A stretch of 64,000 nt of DNA from NCBI RefSeq assembly GCF_037126465.1, contig NC_088206.1:13429187-13493186 (forward strand), read 5' to 3'. Each line of letters starts with the position of its first letter. Positions within the stretch are counted from its first letter, which is position 1. Of this stretch, positions 24,961-36,700 are shown piece by piece. The position numbers and the translations under genes were made by a program. The notes below the pieces were generated by a model that made no database searches, was not told the DNA's origin, and was given only the letters and a program-made list of their open reading frames with translations. Source of the stretch: Ornithodoros turicata. Taxonomy: Eukaryota > Arthropoda > Arachnida > Ixodida > Argasidae.

Positions 24961-25029
24961 ACTCTGCATTGAACCGGCTGCTCCAGCAATCTTACGTTGG
25001 TGACATCTCGCTACCAAGGGTTCTAAAAA

Positions 25030-25165
25030 GAGATGGGCAACGTCACGACTTACGCTCTCGGGGAATGTGCGTCCTGGGCCGACTTCTAAGAGAACTCTGC
25101 CGACATATATCTTACAACGCCTGAGGAAAACCCAGGAAAAACCCCAGGCAGCACAGAGTGGAACT
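25030..25165 (+). repeat. SINE-like repeat copy (GGGCCGACTT family)
   Basis: Carries GTCCTGGGCCGACTTCTAAG and CTCTGCCGACATATATC, then AAAACCCAGGAAAAACCCCA. Closest to the copy near 2030. Confidence 0.6.
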
Positions 25166-26400
25166 TATGTCGACATGCAGCTGACCAGTCACAGAGCAGG
25201 CCCGTTGTCGTGACTGTCCAATGCATTCTGGAGGACTTGCTGCGAATTGCTCGCAGCTGAGCAGTATGTGGTTGAGTGTCCTCTGGCACTCCGCATTAAA
25301 TGCAGACCAGTGAGGGAGTCATCCTAATACGGCGCGGCTGTGGGGAACGTTCACCCGGTGTCGGTGGAGTGATGATTCGAATGGTTTTGTGTGCCCAGGT
25401 AAATCTGGATTGTTTCGTTAATGCTACGTTCCTATTTAAGCTTCTAAACCGAATCCAGTAGTATTCTGTGGACTCCCGAGCCTTCGACATCGCGAAACTG
25501 TTAGGTCCTCCGTCGCACCGTCCGACAAGGCGCTGAGTGCACTTAAAGATTTTCTACATACAACCCGGCTTATGGACATTCTATGACTCGCTGAATGTGT
25601 GCTATGTGTGCCCCCTGCGACTCCGACATTTTGGTTAAACACTCACTTGGTTGAAACTTTTGAACTACATGATGAAGTCCATTATCAGCTTTATTCATCA
25701 TCTCTTTGTTTTCTCATCATCTCATCATCTGTTTGTACTTTCTGTGTGTAAGCGTACTGGGGTAGCCAGTTCGACTTCGTCGAAACTCACATCCCCATTT
25801 TTTTTCTTTGTCACATCACCATCAACATCAGTATTCTGAAATTAAACATTCTGCTGCCAATTAGCTTTCCAATGTAACTATTCCCGAGTTCCTGCTGACC
25901 GAGTATTCTACTGATATACGAAATTGGTCTCTACCTTGTTCACAAATTAAAAGAAAAGGGGTTTTCCTCGTTTTCTGGGCATAGGAAACGTTGGAACGGC
26001 TGACAGGAGTCGAAGTTGTTCATGCGTGAAAGTATGTCCGCTGCTGTTGTGAGGCGTTTTCTCGACCTCCTGTACCGTCGGACCCTGAGGTATCGTGTTT
26101 GCGTTTCTTTTTCTTGACGCGAGCATAATTCCTCGGACGTTCATTGCGAACAGCGAGCACCGCGGATGCACGTGTCAAATTGCGCTCTTTTGAACTTCCG
26201 CGTTGTTCACACTACAGAGAAAACAGGGGGCGTCCCATTGAACAGGCACTGAGGCCGTCTCTAAAAGTCGATCTTGCTCTTCTTGTGGAGAGTGAGCTTA
26301 GACAGTACACGGTTGTGCAATTTAAATGTAAAATTACGTGTCGATTGCCCCAGAGTCACTAAATAAGCTGGGCTCATTTACTTAGTGTATAGCTTTTTTA
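25166..26400. other. Unassigned DNA
   Basis: No gene recognised; a TCATCATCT-rich patch (25670-25740) is probably a degenerate LINE tail. Confidence 0.35.
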
Positions 26401-26515
26401 GTGAATAAATTCCATGATAGGCAAGCCTGAGCGATGGGCAAGACACGTAAACAAACACAAACACAAAGGCTCAAAGGCCCATCGCTCAGGCTTGCCTATC
26501 ATGGAATTTATCCAC
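26401..26515. repeat. Hairpin with 39-bp near-perfect arms
   Basis: Left arm 26401-26439 and right arm 26477-26515 are inverted copies (core CCATGATAGGCAAGCCTGAG) differing only near the outer ends. The 37-bp loop is rich in AAACACAAACAC. Confidence 0.85.
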
Positions 26516-27005
26516 AACTAGCCTGCATTTACGCCATTCTGTCAACTTATTTAGTGGCTCTAGTTTGCCCCAGCAGTTTGTCGCTGACGTTCTCACGCTT
26601 GAATCAGTTCCGAACTGCATTGTTGACTGAACTTTCATCGAATATTTGCAATCCACATTTGCAAGGTTGCTTGCAGCTTCCTGGCCGGGATTATTTCTCA
26701 CTGCTGTTAGTGTTGCCTTTTTTTTAGAAACGCGCGCATTTTGTATGTGGCTATTAAGCGTTTTGAAGCACGCTTTTTGTTCCATCCCAGTAATTTTTCC
26801 GTAACTTCTTTTAATACTTGTGTTGGCGCCGCGACGCAACTGTGGCCATGAGCTAGTATGGCTATAGGCTATGGCTATATCGTACGCGGAGTTGTAAAGA
26901 AACAGATCAGTTTTCAGGACCCATATACTTCGTCTTCGCGGGAACTTCTTCACTCCGCGGTACACATGCTCCGAATATTGTACCACTCCGCTCACGGAAT
27001 GGAAT

Positions 27006-27168
27006 CAGGGGCGGATTTAAGGGTCTGTCATGGAGGGGGCGGTCTTAAGGAAATTTCGTGCTTTGCGGCGCAGCATCGTCCAGGAGATAGGGTTTCTACA
27101 TAGGGAACACCACCGTATGGGGGGGGGGGCGGTCACCCCCACCCGCTTCCCCCTTAAATCCGCCCCTG
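27006..27168. mobile_element. hAT-like MITE, 163 bp, with perfect 8-bp duplication
   Basis: Termini CAGGGGCGGATTTAAGG and the reverse complement; target duplication AATGGAAT at 26998-27005 and 27169-27176. CAGGGG ends with an 8-bp duplication are typical of the hAT superfamily. The interior is G/C-rich and non-coding. Confidence 0.92.
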
Positions 27169-27299
27169 AATGGAATGCTATTGATGGGTGAGTTAGAAAA
27201 CCCGGTTTGAAGAAGTCTTTGCGGGCTATCTGTGTGCCCGTTCCCGCGATAGCCACGACAGTGGCTGCAGTATGTCTAAATAAATGAATAAATAAAAAG

Positions 27300-27405
27300 A
27301 TGAGCGTCGTACGGATGCAGACATATGGAAGGAAGACAGTAAGAAGGAGGGGGAGGCACGGGGTTAGTGTGCGTCCTGGGCCGACTTCAGGAGGACGCTG
27401 GAGGG
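27300..27405 (+). repeat. Truncated SINE-like repeat copy
   Basis: Begins GATGAGCGTCGTACGGATGC and includes GTCCTGGGCCGACTTCAGGA, then the match stops. It is preceded by an ATAAATGAATAAATAAA run. Confidence 0.55.
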
Positions 27406-29097
27406 TTAATTTCTTTGAGTGCAGAAGAAACCGAAAGTGAAAAATAGCAACATGCTGATAAAATTGGCAGTGAGAAGCCATTACTTGTCCGCAACACGTC
27501 CCTCAACCACGAACTGCAGACTGGTCCCGATATGCACGAAATGCCATGACGTCACAGGGCCTGCCCGCATATTTCGTCTGAGTGAGTTCTCTTTTGGCCA
27601 TTCGTCATGACGTAACAACGGTGCGGCAAAACATCTTTGAGAAAAACCCAAGAGAAACAGACGGACACAGACATACACACGAAGGAATAAGAAAAATAAA
27701 ACAAAATATCCTGGCAATCGGGAGACATTTTGACTCCTGCGCGACCCGCCAACTTTCTAAATTTGTTGTCTGTCCCCTTCTTCTGAAGGAGGACTATTTC
27801 TGTGGCTCATGGTTGTCTACTTGGAGTGGTGTGTGTGTGTGAGTTCGAACGTCGGTGTCTTCCTCCCCCATGGGTAGTCGATCGTCGTAGCACACGTGAG
27901 AGAAATGGACCGGGCTTTCGGAAGTTACGTGCAGCTCCGATGTTCCGGAGGTCGACAATACGAGGTCGGCAATACGAGGTCGACAGAGTTTTGTGCCTGA
28001 AAGTGAGTTTGTATTTCTGTAAGCTTGTCGTGCTTTCCTATGAGAGAAGACCTAACGAAGCAGATGTTGTTTCATGTTTGGCGGTTGGTAGCGTTAAAAT
28101 GTGATTGGTTGACCGATTGATTTGATTTGTTGATTTGAACAAAGTGCAGACAAATTTCAAAATGGGACTGCGAGGCATTCGTCTGTTTGCGAATTCGAAG
28201 TGTTGCCGGAATCTTCCCTCCATCAGGAGAGCTCGAATATGTCGATCATTTAATTTAGTTTTTATCGAGTTTTCGCTTTCAGTTCGTATAATTCAAAATT
28301 GAATAAGTATTTGCCACCAAATTCCCATTGAACCGCGCAATGCCGATTCCATCAAATCTCCTGTGTCCATCATATGTCCTAAACTATCACGAATAGCTGC
28401 ATAGAAAAGAACAACAGATTTACGTTTCCAGGAAGATTATTGGTGCATTCGACTGACCGTTGATAAGCTGATGTGTGGTGCACACAGACAGTGTCAATGG
28501 ACGGCAGTTATACAGCGCGACATTACAGTTCACCCCTCTCCATTTCCTCATTAAGGCTACCGTCATGCCTGTGAGGCTGATCTATGAATCTCCAGTGTGT
28601 TCTTCTCCGAAATCCGAGTTCATAACAGCTTGTTTGTTTATATGAAGTTGATCCTCCATCGCTGATGACATTCCACGCGTGTCAGTTTCTTTCTCTTCCT
28701 TCAATGCCCCGTGGCGATATTCAGTTACGTCACGTGATATGGTCTCGACACGTGCGCCTCTTAAGTAATAATCTGCCGGAATGTTTGGCATTGCTAGGCC
28801 GTGCGTGTGGATGCATTCTTTGTTCACGTGCATGTGTTAAAGGAGGTGTGGTACACAAGCCTTCGCGCAGCAGAGACACTTTCAAAGCTCTTTCATTCTT
28901 ATTTCTTCGTGAATGTGATTCCATAAGACGTGAGCACTTGTGTACATTTCAAGACTACCTATGTCTTTAGGGTAAGTTCAGTTTCGAGTCTTGGAGCTTA
29001 TTATTTTTGATTTTTGATTTTTTCATTTTTTTTTTTTTCATTTAGCTGCACATTTTCAGCAGGATCTCCTTGTGGAATTTCCGAAATTGAACGGTGT
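27406..29097. other. Unassigned DNA
   Basis: No gene recognised; short (GT)n at 27828-27841 and a T-rich run near 29000-29045. Confidence 0.4.
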
Positions 29098-29362
29098 CGG
29101 CGCGCTGCGGAGATACGATGAACTACCGTAGTGCGGGTGGATAGCTTCCTTATGTCGTCTGCTTACGTTTATTCCGCGTTCAGTGCAGCAGGTGGAGCAT
29201 TGAGGAACCGAACAGTATCGTACCATCGCGGCACTTGTGATGTTCCGGTGAATATACGCGAGAATTACGGAAACGAACCATCAACCCCGAACACTGGCCG
29301 CCATGTTATCCACACTATAGTAAGGTGATGGTGTCGCCCCCTATAGGTCGATCTCGCAGCGG
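29098..29362 (+). repeat. 265-bp dispersed repeat, copy 1
   Basis: Matches 46643-46907 over its full length with about 80% identity by eye: GCGCTGCGGAGA at the start, GTGGATAGCTTCCT, GTATCGTACCATCG, TTCCGGTGAATATAC and CCCCCTATAGGT at the end. Confidence 0.78.
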
Positions 29363-30448
29363 GTGTACCCCAGCTGGGTATAGTTGAGTAGATGCAGAAA
29401 AAAAAAAAAAGAAACTGTCAAACACATTCACTTGTCTGAACAGTAGCCAGTCGTCAACAGTTGGATCACTGAAGCTACAACTTAAAAGGTCGTTCTACTG
29501 AGCCCTTATGTAAAGATGACTTCCTGCCAGATTTATGCGTAGCTTGAGTACCGTGCTCCATTTCATCTGCTGGGTCCTTACGTGACGAGTGCTGCCGTTG
29601 TTCCTCATCTCGTACATGGAAGAGAAAAGTGGATAATCTCTGTAACACATATAGGTCGCCAAATTCACTCGTGATGGCCATTGTAGACATCATTCATGAT
29701 CACATCATGAAGAATGAGTCATTGTGATGTTGAGTGATGGTCTATGATGTGAAGTGATGCTGAATTGAATTGTGTACGAGTAACAGTATGAAACACTGAC
29801 AAGAGAAAGACGAAGACACAGCACTGTACTGGAGCTATTTATCGTCAGCAGTCCAGCGCACGTTTTTATACACGGGAAAGAACAACAACAACAGCAATAA
29901 ATGAAGAAGTAGTGATGAACACTGAAAGAACACCGTGGGCGTTGAGGATGGATTTTGTATAGTTTTCGAATGATGGGTTTTGAGGCTGACGTTCAACGAT
30001 GATGTTAACGATGTTAAAGTCGAATGACGGGTTATGATGATGTGATGTGATGGGCTATTAGTTAGCCCCGCCACGATGCGATGTCGAATTAATTCCTAGG
30101 TACGACCTATGTGTATCGGTGCTTCTGAAAGCCAATTTGGTTCTTTCGCACGTTGGCTCTTTATGAGATACAACGTTCTGTACCATCGAGTCTATTGCAG
30201 TTAGCACCGCTGGTAGTGTTTCGCAGCGGTTAGAGTACATATGTGATGTAGATCATATATGGAATGCTACTCTTACTACGAGCCAATAAATCATGTGCCT
30301 ATATTAAAAATAAACTCTAATCTCTTTGACTACAAATATGATACTCAAGTAGTATTCCAAATGTGACAGTTACTTTTTCGGTGTTTCCTACTCTTACTAT
30401 AATTACGTTCAGAAGCGTATACGAAGAGGGGAGTCAAGTCCTGTAGAT
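29363..30448. other. Unassigned DNA with ATGATG-rich repeats
   Basis: 29690-30070 is rich in GATGATGTG-type words and contains AACAACAACAACAGCAATAA near 29882, probably a degenerate minus-strand LINE tail. No gene. Confidence 0.35.
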
Positions 30449-30640
30449 CACATAAACAAAATGCAGAAACCGACACTGAAGATTGTTGTTTAAGTTTAAT
30501 TTGTACAAGCTTTCGCGTGGAGGTCCACGCTTCCTCAGGTACGAGGTACCTCAGGTACCTGAGGAAGCGTGGATCTCCACGCGAAAGCTTGTACAAATTA
30601 AACAAAAATCTTCAGTGTCGGTTTCTGCATTTTGTTTATA
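30449..30640. repeat. About 190-bp hairpin with long arms
   Basis: Both arms contain AAGCTTTCGCGTGG, the AGATCCACGCTTCCTCAGGT block and the TCTTCAGTGTCGGTTTCTGC block, mirrored around a GGTACGAGGTACC centre near 30545. Mismatches are few. Confidence 0.85.
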
Positions 30641-31159
30641 TAATTACGTTCCAAATATTTGTACGCTATTTTAATTATCTTCCCTATTTAGCATCGTACT
30701 AATTTTTCTAGTGTATAGCACCCGTCTACCTTCTGATCCATCCAAAAGCGTTACCTGTAATCATGCGTCAAGGTCGCCCTGCATTGAGGGCAACGCCGCT
30801 ACCAGATTATCGATATCCCACAGCGTCTTTGTTTCTTAGTTGGTATCTTTCCTGTTCGTCAAAAGAGGAATGTATACGTACCTCACGCGTATTCCGAAGA
30901 ACGTGAGAAGAAGGGACCCCATGGTGACGATAAATCCGCTACCTTTTTCTGGAAAGAAGCTTTGGCGTTCCTCCAACAGCGCGGGCTTCACCAAAATGTC
31001 TCTTTTTCTCTTCGTGGAGGTCATGGTCCAGGTACGGAATGGGAAAACCAAGAGCTCAAAATGGAAGGAACATTTTCATATGCGTGAGCGTACCCCGCCT
31101 AGCTCGGTTGCGATGTGACGATTTCACCGAGTACGATATAGGCGTAGTACGGCGTCATT

Positions 31160-31445
31160 TTGAGATCGGTTATAGCGATTGCCAGCTGTAGCTGCAGGCA
31201 CGGCGATATTTTCGCTTTTGCCGTCTCGCGGTTCGGAGGGGATTCGTACTGGAGTACATGCATACCTTTATATCGTGGGGCCTTCGCACCCTCCTTGCCA
31301 ATTGTAACACCAGCGAGGCAGGGCTGCCCTCTCCTTCGCCGTGTGTATCGAGCCGCTCTGTATAGGATTGTCCTAAGGGGTGCGGGGTTAGGAGGCTGTC
31401 ACCTCCATGGTTTTGATGTTATACGCAGATCATCTAACCTTCCGA
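31160..31445 (+). mobile_element. LINE reverse transcriptase fragment with degenerate YADD box
   Basis: Near 31315 the plus strand reads R-Q-G-C-P-L and, in the next frame, LSFAVCIEPLCIGLS; near 31412 it reads L-Y-A-D-H-L-T, where the catalytic Y-A-D-D of reverse transcriptase has become Y-A-D-H. This is an old fragment of an RNase H-type LINE. Confidence 0.65.
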
Positions 31446-31787
31446 GTGCGCGTCGCGATAAATAGTTGGGAAGATGCTCTTGTTGAGTTGTTTTGTAATG
31501 TTCGTGGAGCAAGAGTCAGCTGAGCCGAAGAGCTCGCGAACTTGGTTGGGACACTGACGCAGCGCACTTCCACGCTTTTGTAATCTAAATTTGAGTGGGC
31601 AACCTCGAAACGTTCTTGGGAGTTCCACTGCACTCGCCGCGATCACTCATCTCAAGCTGTGTGCGAACACATGGCGTCCTCTTGGTGTTTCAATCTCTGG
31701 CAGTTGCTCTGTGTGCAACACCGTTTCTGGCTTTGCGCCTGGGTTTTCACTTGCAGACGATACCCTGCATACCTGTGGAACAGCCTA

Positions 31788-31995
31788 TACAGAGTGTACC
31801 AGAAAACGTGTCATTGAATTCTAAGAAAAAAAAACTACGCCACCTAGGATCATGCGATCAACGGCATTTGTTCTTACTAGGTTTTTGCCAACTCCTGATG
31901 TGCATGTCATGCCTAAGTTTAGTTATGTAAATTTTTGCGAAGTGAACTCCGAAATTTGCCAAGTGAAGGTCACTTTTTTACCCCACCAATATGAA
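31788..31995 (+). repeat. Single-arm copy of the foldback element at 175-1051
   Basis: This copy has GAGTGTACCAGAAAACGTGT at its left end, the ACTAGGTTTTTGCCAACTCC block near 31880, and ends at TTACCCCACCAATATGAAGA, matching one arm only. Confidence 0.8.
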
Positions 31996-32154
31996 GAGAA
32001 GATAATGAACTGATTCTAAACTAATGCAACCAATACTAATGAATTAATGAACTAATCATCAAGATATAGCAGTTCGCAGCAATGACATCTGCTCGTTTTT
32101 GGGGCGCTAGCACCGTTGCCGTCTTCAGAAAAAGTATCGAGCCGATATAAACGC

Positions 32155-32775
32155 GTGTAAATGGCCCGGAAATAAATGCAGATTTGGTGGTCATTTTTGT
32201 CGTTTCACGAGAAACGTGCGCTTTTCTCTTGCCCGAATGAGAAAAAAGAGAAGACTGGCGACAGTACTCCGAGAAAAAGGTTCGCCTTGCCGAGACCAAA
32301 GGAAAAACACAGGTATCACTAGACACTCTTTGAACTACTCTTATCTTGGGGCTCCAGGAAAAAGTAGGAATCCTGTCTCTTGCTTGTTTCCTACTCGCGA
32401 TAGGAAAATAAGAGTATGATATGCTATCACAAAACGGCAGATAATAATAATAAAAACATGCGCCCGTTGAAGTCGTCACTTTCTGTTACCGGTGCTACAA
32501 TCTTTATCTGTATTGGCCTTTCCCAGAAATGTCTTTATCACTATGTCAGAGGCAGCTAACGTGAAAGGGCAAGCTCATTGGGATGGGTGTTGCTTTTACT
32601 GGTGCACTCGATGGGCCTTATGCTTCTTTTCCTTCTGTTTCTGCAAGCTATATAAACGGCAGGGAGCTCTACCCCTTTTCCTTCAAATCCAAGGGGAAGG
32701 GAGAAAGCGCTTTTCTATGGGTGCAACAAAAATGACCACCAAAATCTGCCTTTATTTCCGGGGCAATTTCTTCGT
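32155..32775. mobile_element. Inverted-repeat element, about 620 bp
   Basis: AATGGCCCGGAAATAAATGC with GATTTGGTGGTCATTTTTGT (32158-32200) recurs inverted at 32725-32770. Interior arms also match around GAAAAGCG. Non-coding; exact ends unclear. Confidence 0.55.
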
Positions 32776-33243
32776 GTTATATTGTCAGCCCCCTAAAAGG
32801 ATCACGTGTTGCCACTGTTGGGACATCGAAGTCTTCTTGGACGTCACCCTTCGGTTCATCCTGATTCTCAATGTCCACGGACGTCCTTGACTTGTTGGGA
32901 ATCCTCTGGCTCTGGGTAGCGACGAAAATACGTAATGGCTCAATTGTAAGGTAATGGGATGTGTTCCGGAAGATGTTTTGTTCACTTTGTACCTGTATGT
33001 TGCTTGTGACAAGGAATATCAAGAAGTGTAAAGCTATACCCGATTTGCTTACGATGTATCTGACACTGTATTAGCAGCTTGACGGAGTGGAGTTCACATA
33101 TTTTGTGCACATTATGAGTATTCACACCGTATGTGGGGGACGAGTTTACAATTTGTTTCTGAAAGGAAACATAGGAGGTTTATATATTTTGCATATTTTA
33201 TTATTTATATAGATATATTATATAGGTTTTATATTTTTATATA

Positions 33244-33422
33244 CAGTGAACCCTGGTTAATATGACCCCCGATAATCCGACATACGCGCTTTACGACCAT
33301 ACTCCCGGAGAACAATGCAGTGAAACCTCTGCAAATCCCCCCCCCCCCCGTTAACATGACAATTCCGCATTATGACCGAAATTTTCGGGAACGAGCATGG
33401 TCATAATAACGAGGATTCACTG
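33244..33422. mobile_element. pogo/Tigger-like MITE, 179 bp
   Basis: Ends CAGTGAACCCTGGTTAATAT and, inverted, CAGTGAATCCTCGTTATTAT; TA on both sides (33242-33243, 33423-33424). CAGTGAA...TTATGACC ends are typical of pogo-type elements. It sits in an AT-rich block (33170-33480) with GGAGGTTTATATATTTT repeated on both sides. Confidence 0.82.
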
Positions 33423-33718
33423 TACCATTATTAGGTTTATATATTTATTTTATATATATTATAGGAGGTTTATATATTTTAACGCGACACTTTAGCGCTC
33501 AGCTGAACTAAGCTAGCTTTTCCCAACTAAAGGAACTCTAGCTTTCGACGACTACCGTAATAGTGGTATATTCTTTACAAAGAGCAAGAAATGCAGTACT
33601 ACTTTATCTTGCGGTGAACCTGTATGACCACAACGTATCTTCCTTCTCTAACCCTTTTCGTTTAGGGTAGGAAAGGTGGCCCGGTCTGGAGCCCCCCGGG
33701 GCAACCAGGGGGACCATC

Positions 33719-36700
33719 ATGGCGCAACCGTCCGTGCCTACGCTGTGCTCGCATGACTCGATCGCTTCGTCGGAGTCTCCTAAGCGCTGCTGCACACTCA
33801 GGCGTCGCAGTAGTTCTCCCCCTCCTCTCTCACCGAGCTTCTCTTTCAACGGAAGACAGCTCTGTCCTCTGAGCAGAGATTCTACCCTCGAAGACTGCAG
33901 TGCCGTCCGACTCGTCGGCTTCCACAAGCGAGGGAGCCTCGTCGTGGTTGACCCCGCGCCACCGTCCAACGGAACCAACATGGAGGACACCCAACCTGCT
34001 TCGGCCGAGGTACTGGTCCTTTAAATTCGCGCACATACAACGGATGTCCAGGAATTTGCGGCGTAGCTGTCTTCGTTTTGTTTTACAAAAGGGCTTCATG
34101 AAAGTATTGCAACTTGAACGAAGCAACAGTTGTGCTGGTCGGTACAGATCCATCAGGGAAGCGACAACAAATTCCATTTCCTTTGCAATTTTTACAAAGC
34201 GGTTACAAATCGCAACTATTTACATCGTTATTTAGAAAGAAAGACTGCCGTGAACTATAGTCGTGGCAGCACACAAACACAGCTTAAAAAAAGAAAAAAG
34301 AAAAACGATGTTGAGATGGGGCTGATGCTGGCCAGGAGGCTGGGCGCTGCCCCAGTGTCAACTGTAGGGAACGAAAGATTTTGATGGAGATGGCAGTTCA
34401 GGGGATCAAAGCATGGTGTCGAGGCCGGTTTGCAAAAAGGCTTAGGAAGGTATTACGTTTCTTATCCGTCCTGGGTATTTTTGGACGCATTTTGGGACAC
34501 GTCTGCGAAACATATCAAAGACCGAGTAACCACAGATCTCTTTCCGTCTAAGCAAATGCATTTCCACGACTGTGTCAATACTGTATAGTCCATCCTGGTA
34601 TCCACTCTACATACGATAAGTGCTGTATAAAAAAAAAGATAAAAAGGAGACCGCGTCAGCGCCGTACAGTTCTCCGGCTATCTCTGTGTTGCAACGCACC
34701 TAGCGATAACTCACGTGGATATGTGTTGCTCCCTCTGAGCACACCAAGCTATGTGGAACGCCTGAATAGGTTTATTGCGTATGTAGCTCAAACACGAGGG
34801 CAGCTGCGTAGAAGCTCGCCCCGTAACTTCGTGCCATTTAATTTATATTTGTCACAACTTTCTTGCAGGACACAGCGGCACCAGATCAGCTCCGTCAAGA
34901 TCAACTGAATGCTTTGCTCCAGCAAACTCAAGATGCCATTCGGGTCGCGGACAGTTGCTCAAGTCCTTCTTCATCCTCCGCTCCCTTAACCAATCCGCCC
35001 TCGTCAGAAATCTACAGACGAATGGAGGGGGACGACTTGCAACGTTTTGTGCAGGAAGCCAACATGCGTTGTTCTAACAGCAGTCACGAACAGTTCGTCG
35101 ACTTCGTACGGACCAATCGTCAGGCGTTCGCTCAACTGCTAGAAGAAACCGCCTCCATGTTCAACGGAACGCTCAAATTGCCAACGTCTTCGTTTGGTGA
35201 CAGGGACTCTGGTATTTTTACGGATCACGATAGCTGGAATTGTGGTGCTGCTACTAGTGGTGGTGAATCTAGGACCAGTTCAGGTGCGACCACGAGACAA
35301 CAGTTTGTATTTCCGTCGGATTCGCCGTCCATTTTTCGTGTCGTCAATGGAAGTTCGTCGTCCGAAACTAACTTACGGTAGGTGGAAATGATCAGTCGCG
35401 GTGTCCTATGTGGTGCATTATCGAGTTTTCGGATCTTATTCCCGGCGAGATTCGGGAGGTGTTTTTCGGCGTTTATGTGTTTTGTCGAATTTAGATATTT
35501 TCGGCATTACTATAGGGAGAAGGACTATGGGAGGAGAGCATCTTGGTAGGATATGACATTAAGAACGGCAAGAGTTACATTTCCTTTGTTGGAGGGTTTC
35601 AGATGTACTTGAACCACCTTGACCCACTGATCAAGTGTTACAGGGGAACGTTTTCCCCTAAACTAGAGGCTAGCACTCCGGCTAGCAGGGCGGTGTTCCC
35701 CGCATTTCACCTGGAAATGGGATGAAGGAAAAACGAAAATGTGATGCCCCGGAAGAAGAAAATTGCAATCGGGTACCGGCATTGTCGGCATGTAGCACCA
35801 CATTCGAAGAGTGTGATTCGGAGTTTTTCGGAACATGCCGAATTCCCCAAAAAATATTCGGCGGGTGTTTTCCGGCATTTTTCGGCAAATGCCGAACCGC
35901 GGAACCCTAAGTTAAAACGGCTACGTCTAACCTAACCTAAACCTACAGACTCTATGCTCACTAAAACATCCTCAGTGATCCTCTACCGATGGCATATCGG
36001 GTACTGTCGTGTCGCATTTTGGTCTCTGTTGCTTTTATTCCATTACTGTAAAACCATTCAGTTTCGTGCGAGAAGGTATATAGGGCGTGTTGGTTGGTAT
36101 ACATCGAAACATGGTGAGGCAGCGCGACGGAGACAGCACTGTCCGCGTGCGTCCTCTGTCCGTGCCTCCTTCGGGTTGCCTCATCATCCTTCCATTTTGG
36201 GCCCCGAATTTTTCGCTAATAGGACACAGGACATATAGTTGGCGGCCACTAAACTTCGCTAAATCTATAGATGCTAAAGTTGATCGCGTCACTTTGGTAA
36301 AGCGGTATTGCACAAGAGTGTGCCGTAAAGCACTTCAAATGCTTACTAGCAGTAGCAACCAAATGTGAAAATAAATTTTGCGATTATATTGTTCTTTTCA
36401 TCATCAATTTTTGTTCGAAAATTTTCAATTCGCGAAAATTACGGGCGCGCGAGAAATAAGGGTTTCTACCGTATTTCTTTGCAGTGAGAGAGCGCATGGT
36501 ACTTCTAAGCGCTCCGTACACATCACTGAAGAGCTTTAGTATAGATCGGAAGACGTCCGAGATAACGGTTCCGAAAGACAGCGATGAAGTCGATCGCGCT
36601 ACTTCTTTCAACTCACCGATATCGTGCGCACTGCTTATCTCGGATTTGGCGCAGCGTCCTTTATTGTATCGTCCTCTTTCGTAGAGTGTGTACGAGGCAC

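Noticed and set aside
35924..35941. Telomere-like CTAACCTAACCTAA
   Set aside because: Only two to three units of the arthropod TTAGG repeat, inside an intron.
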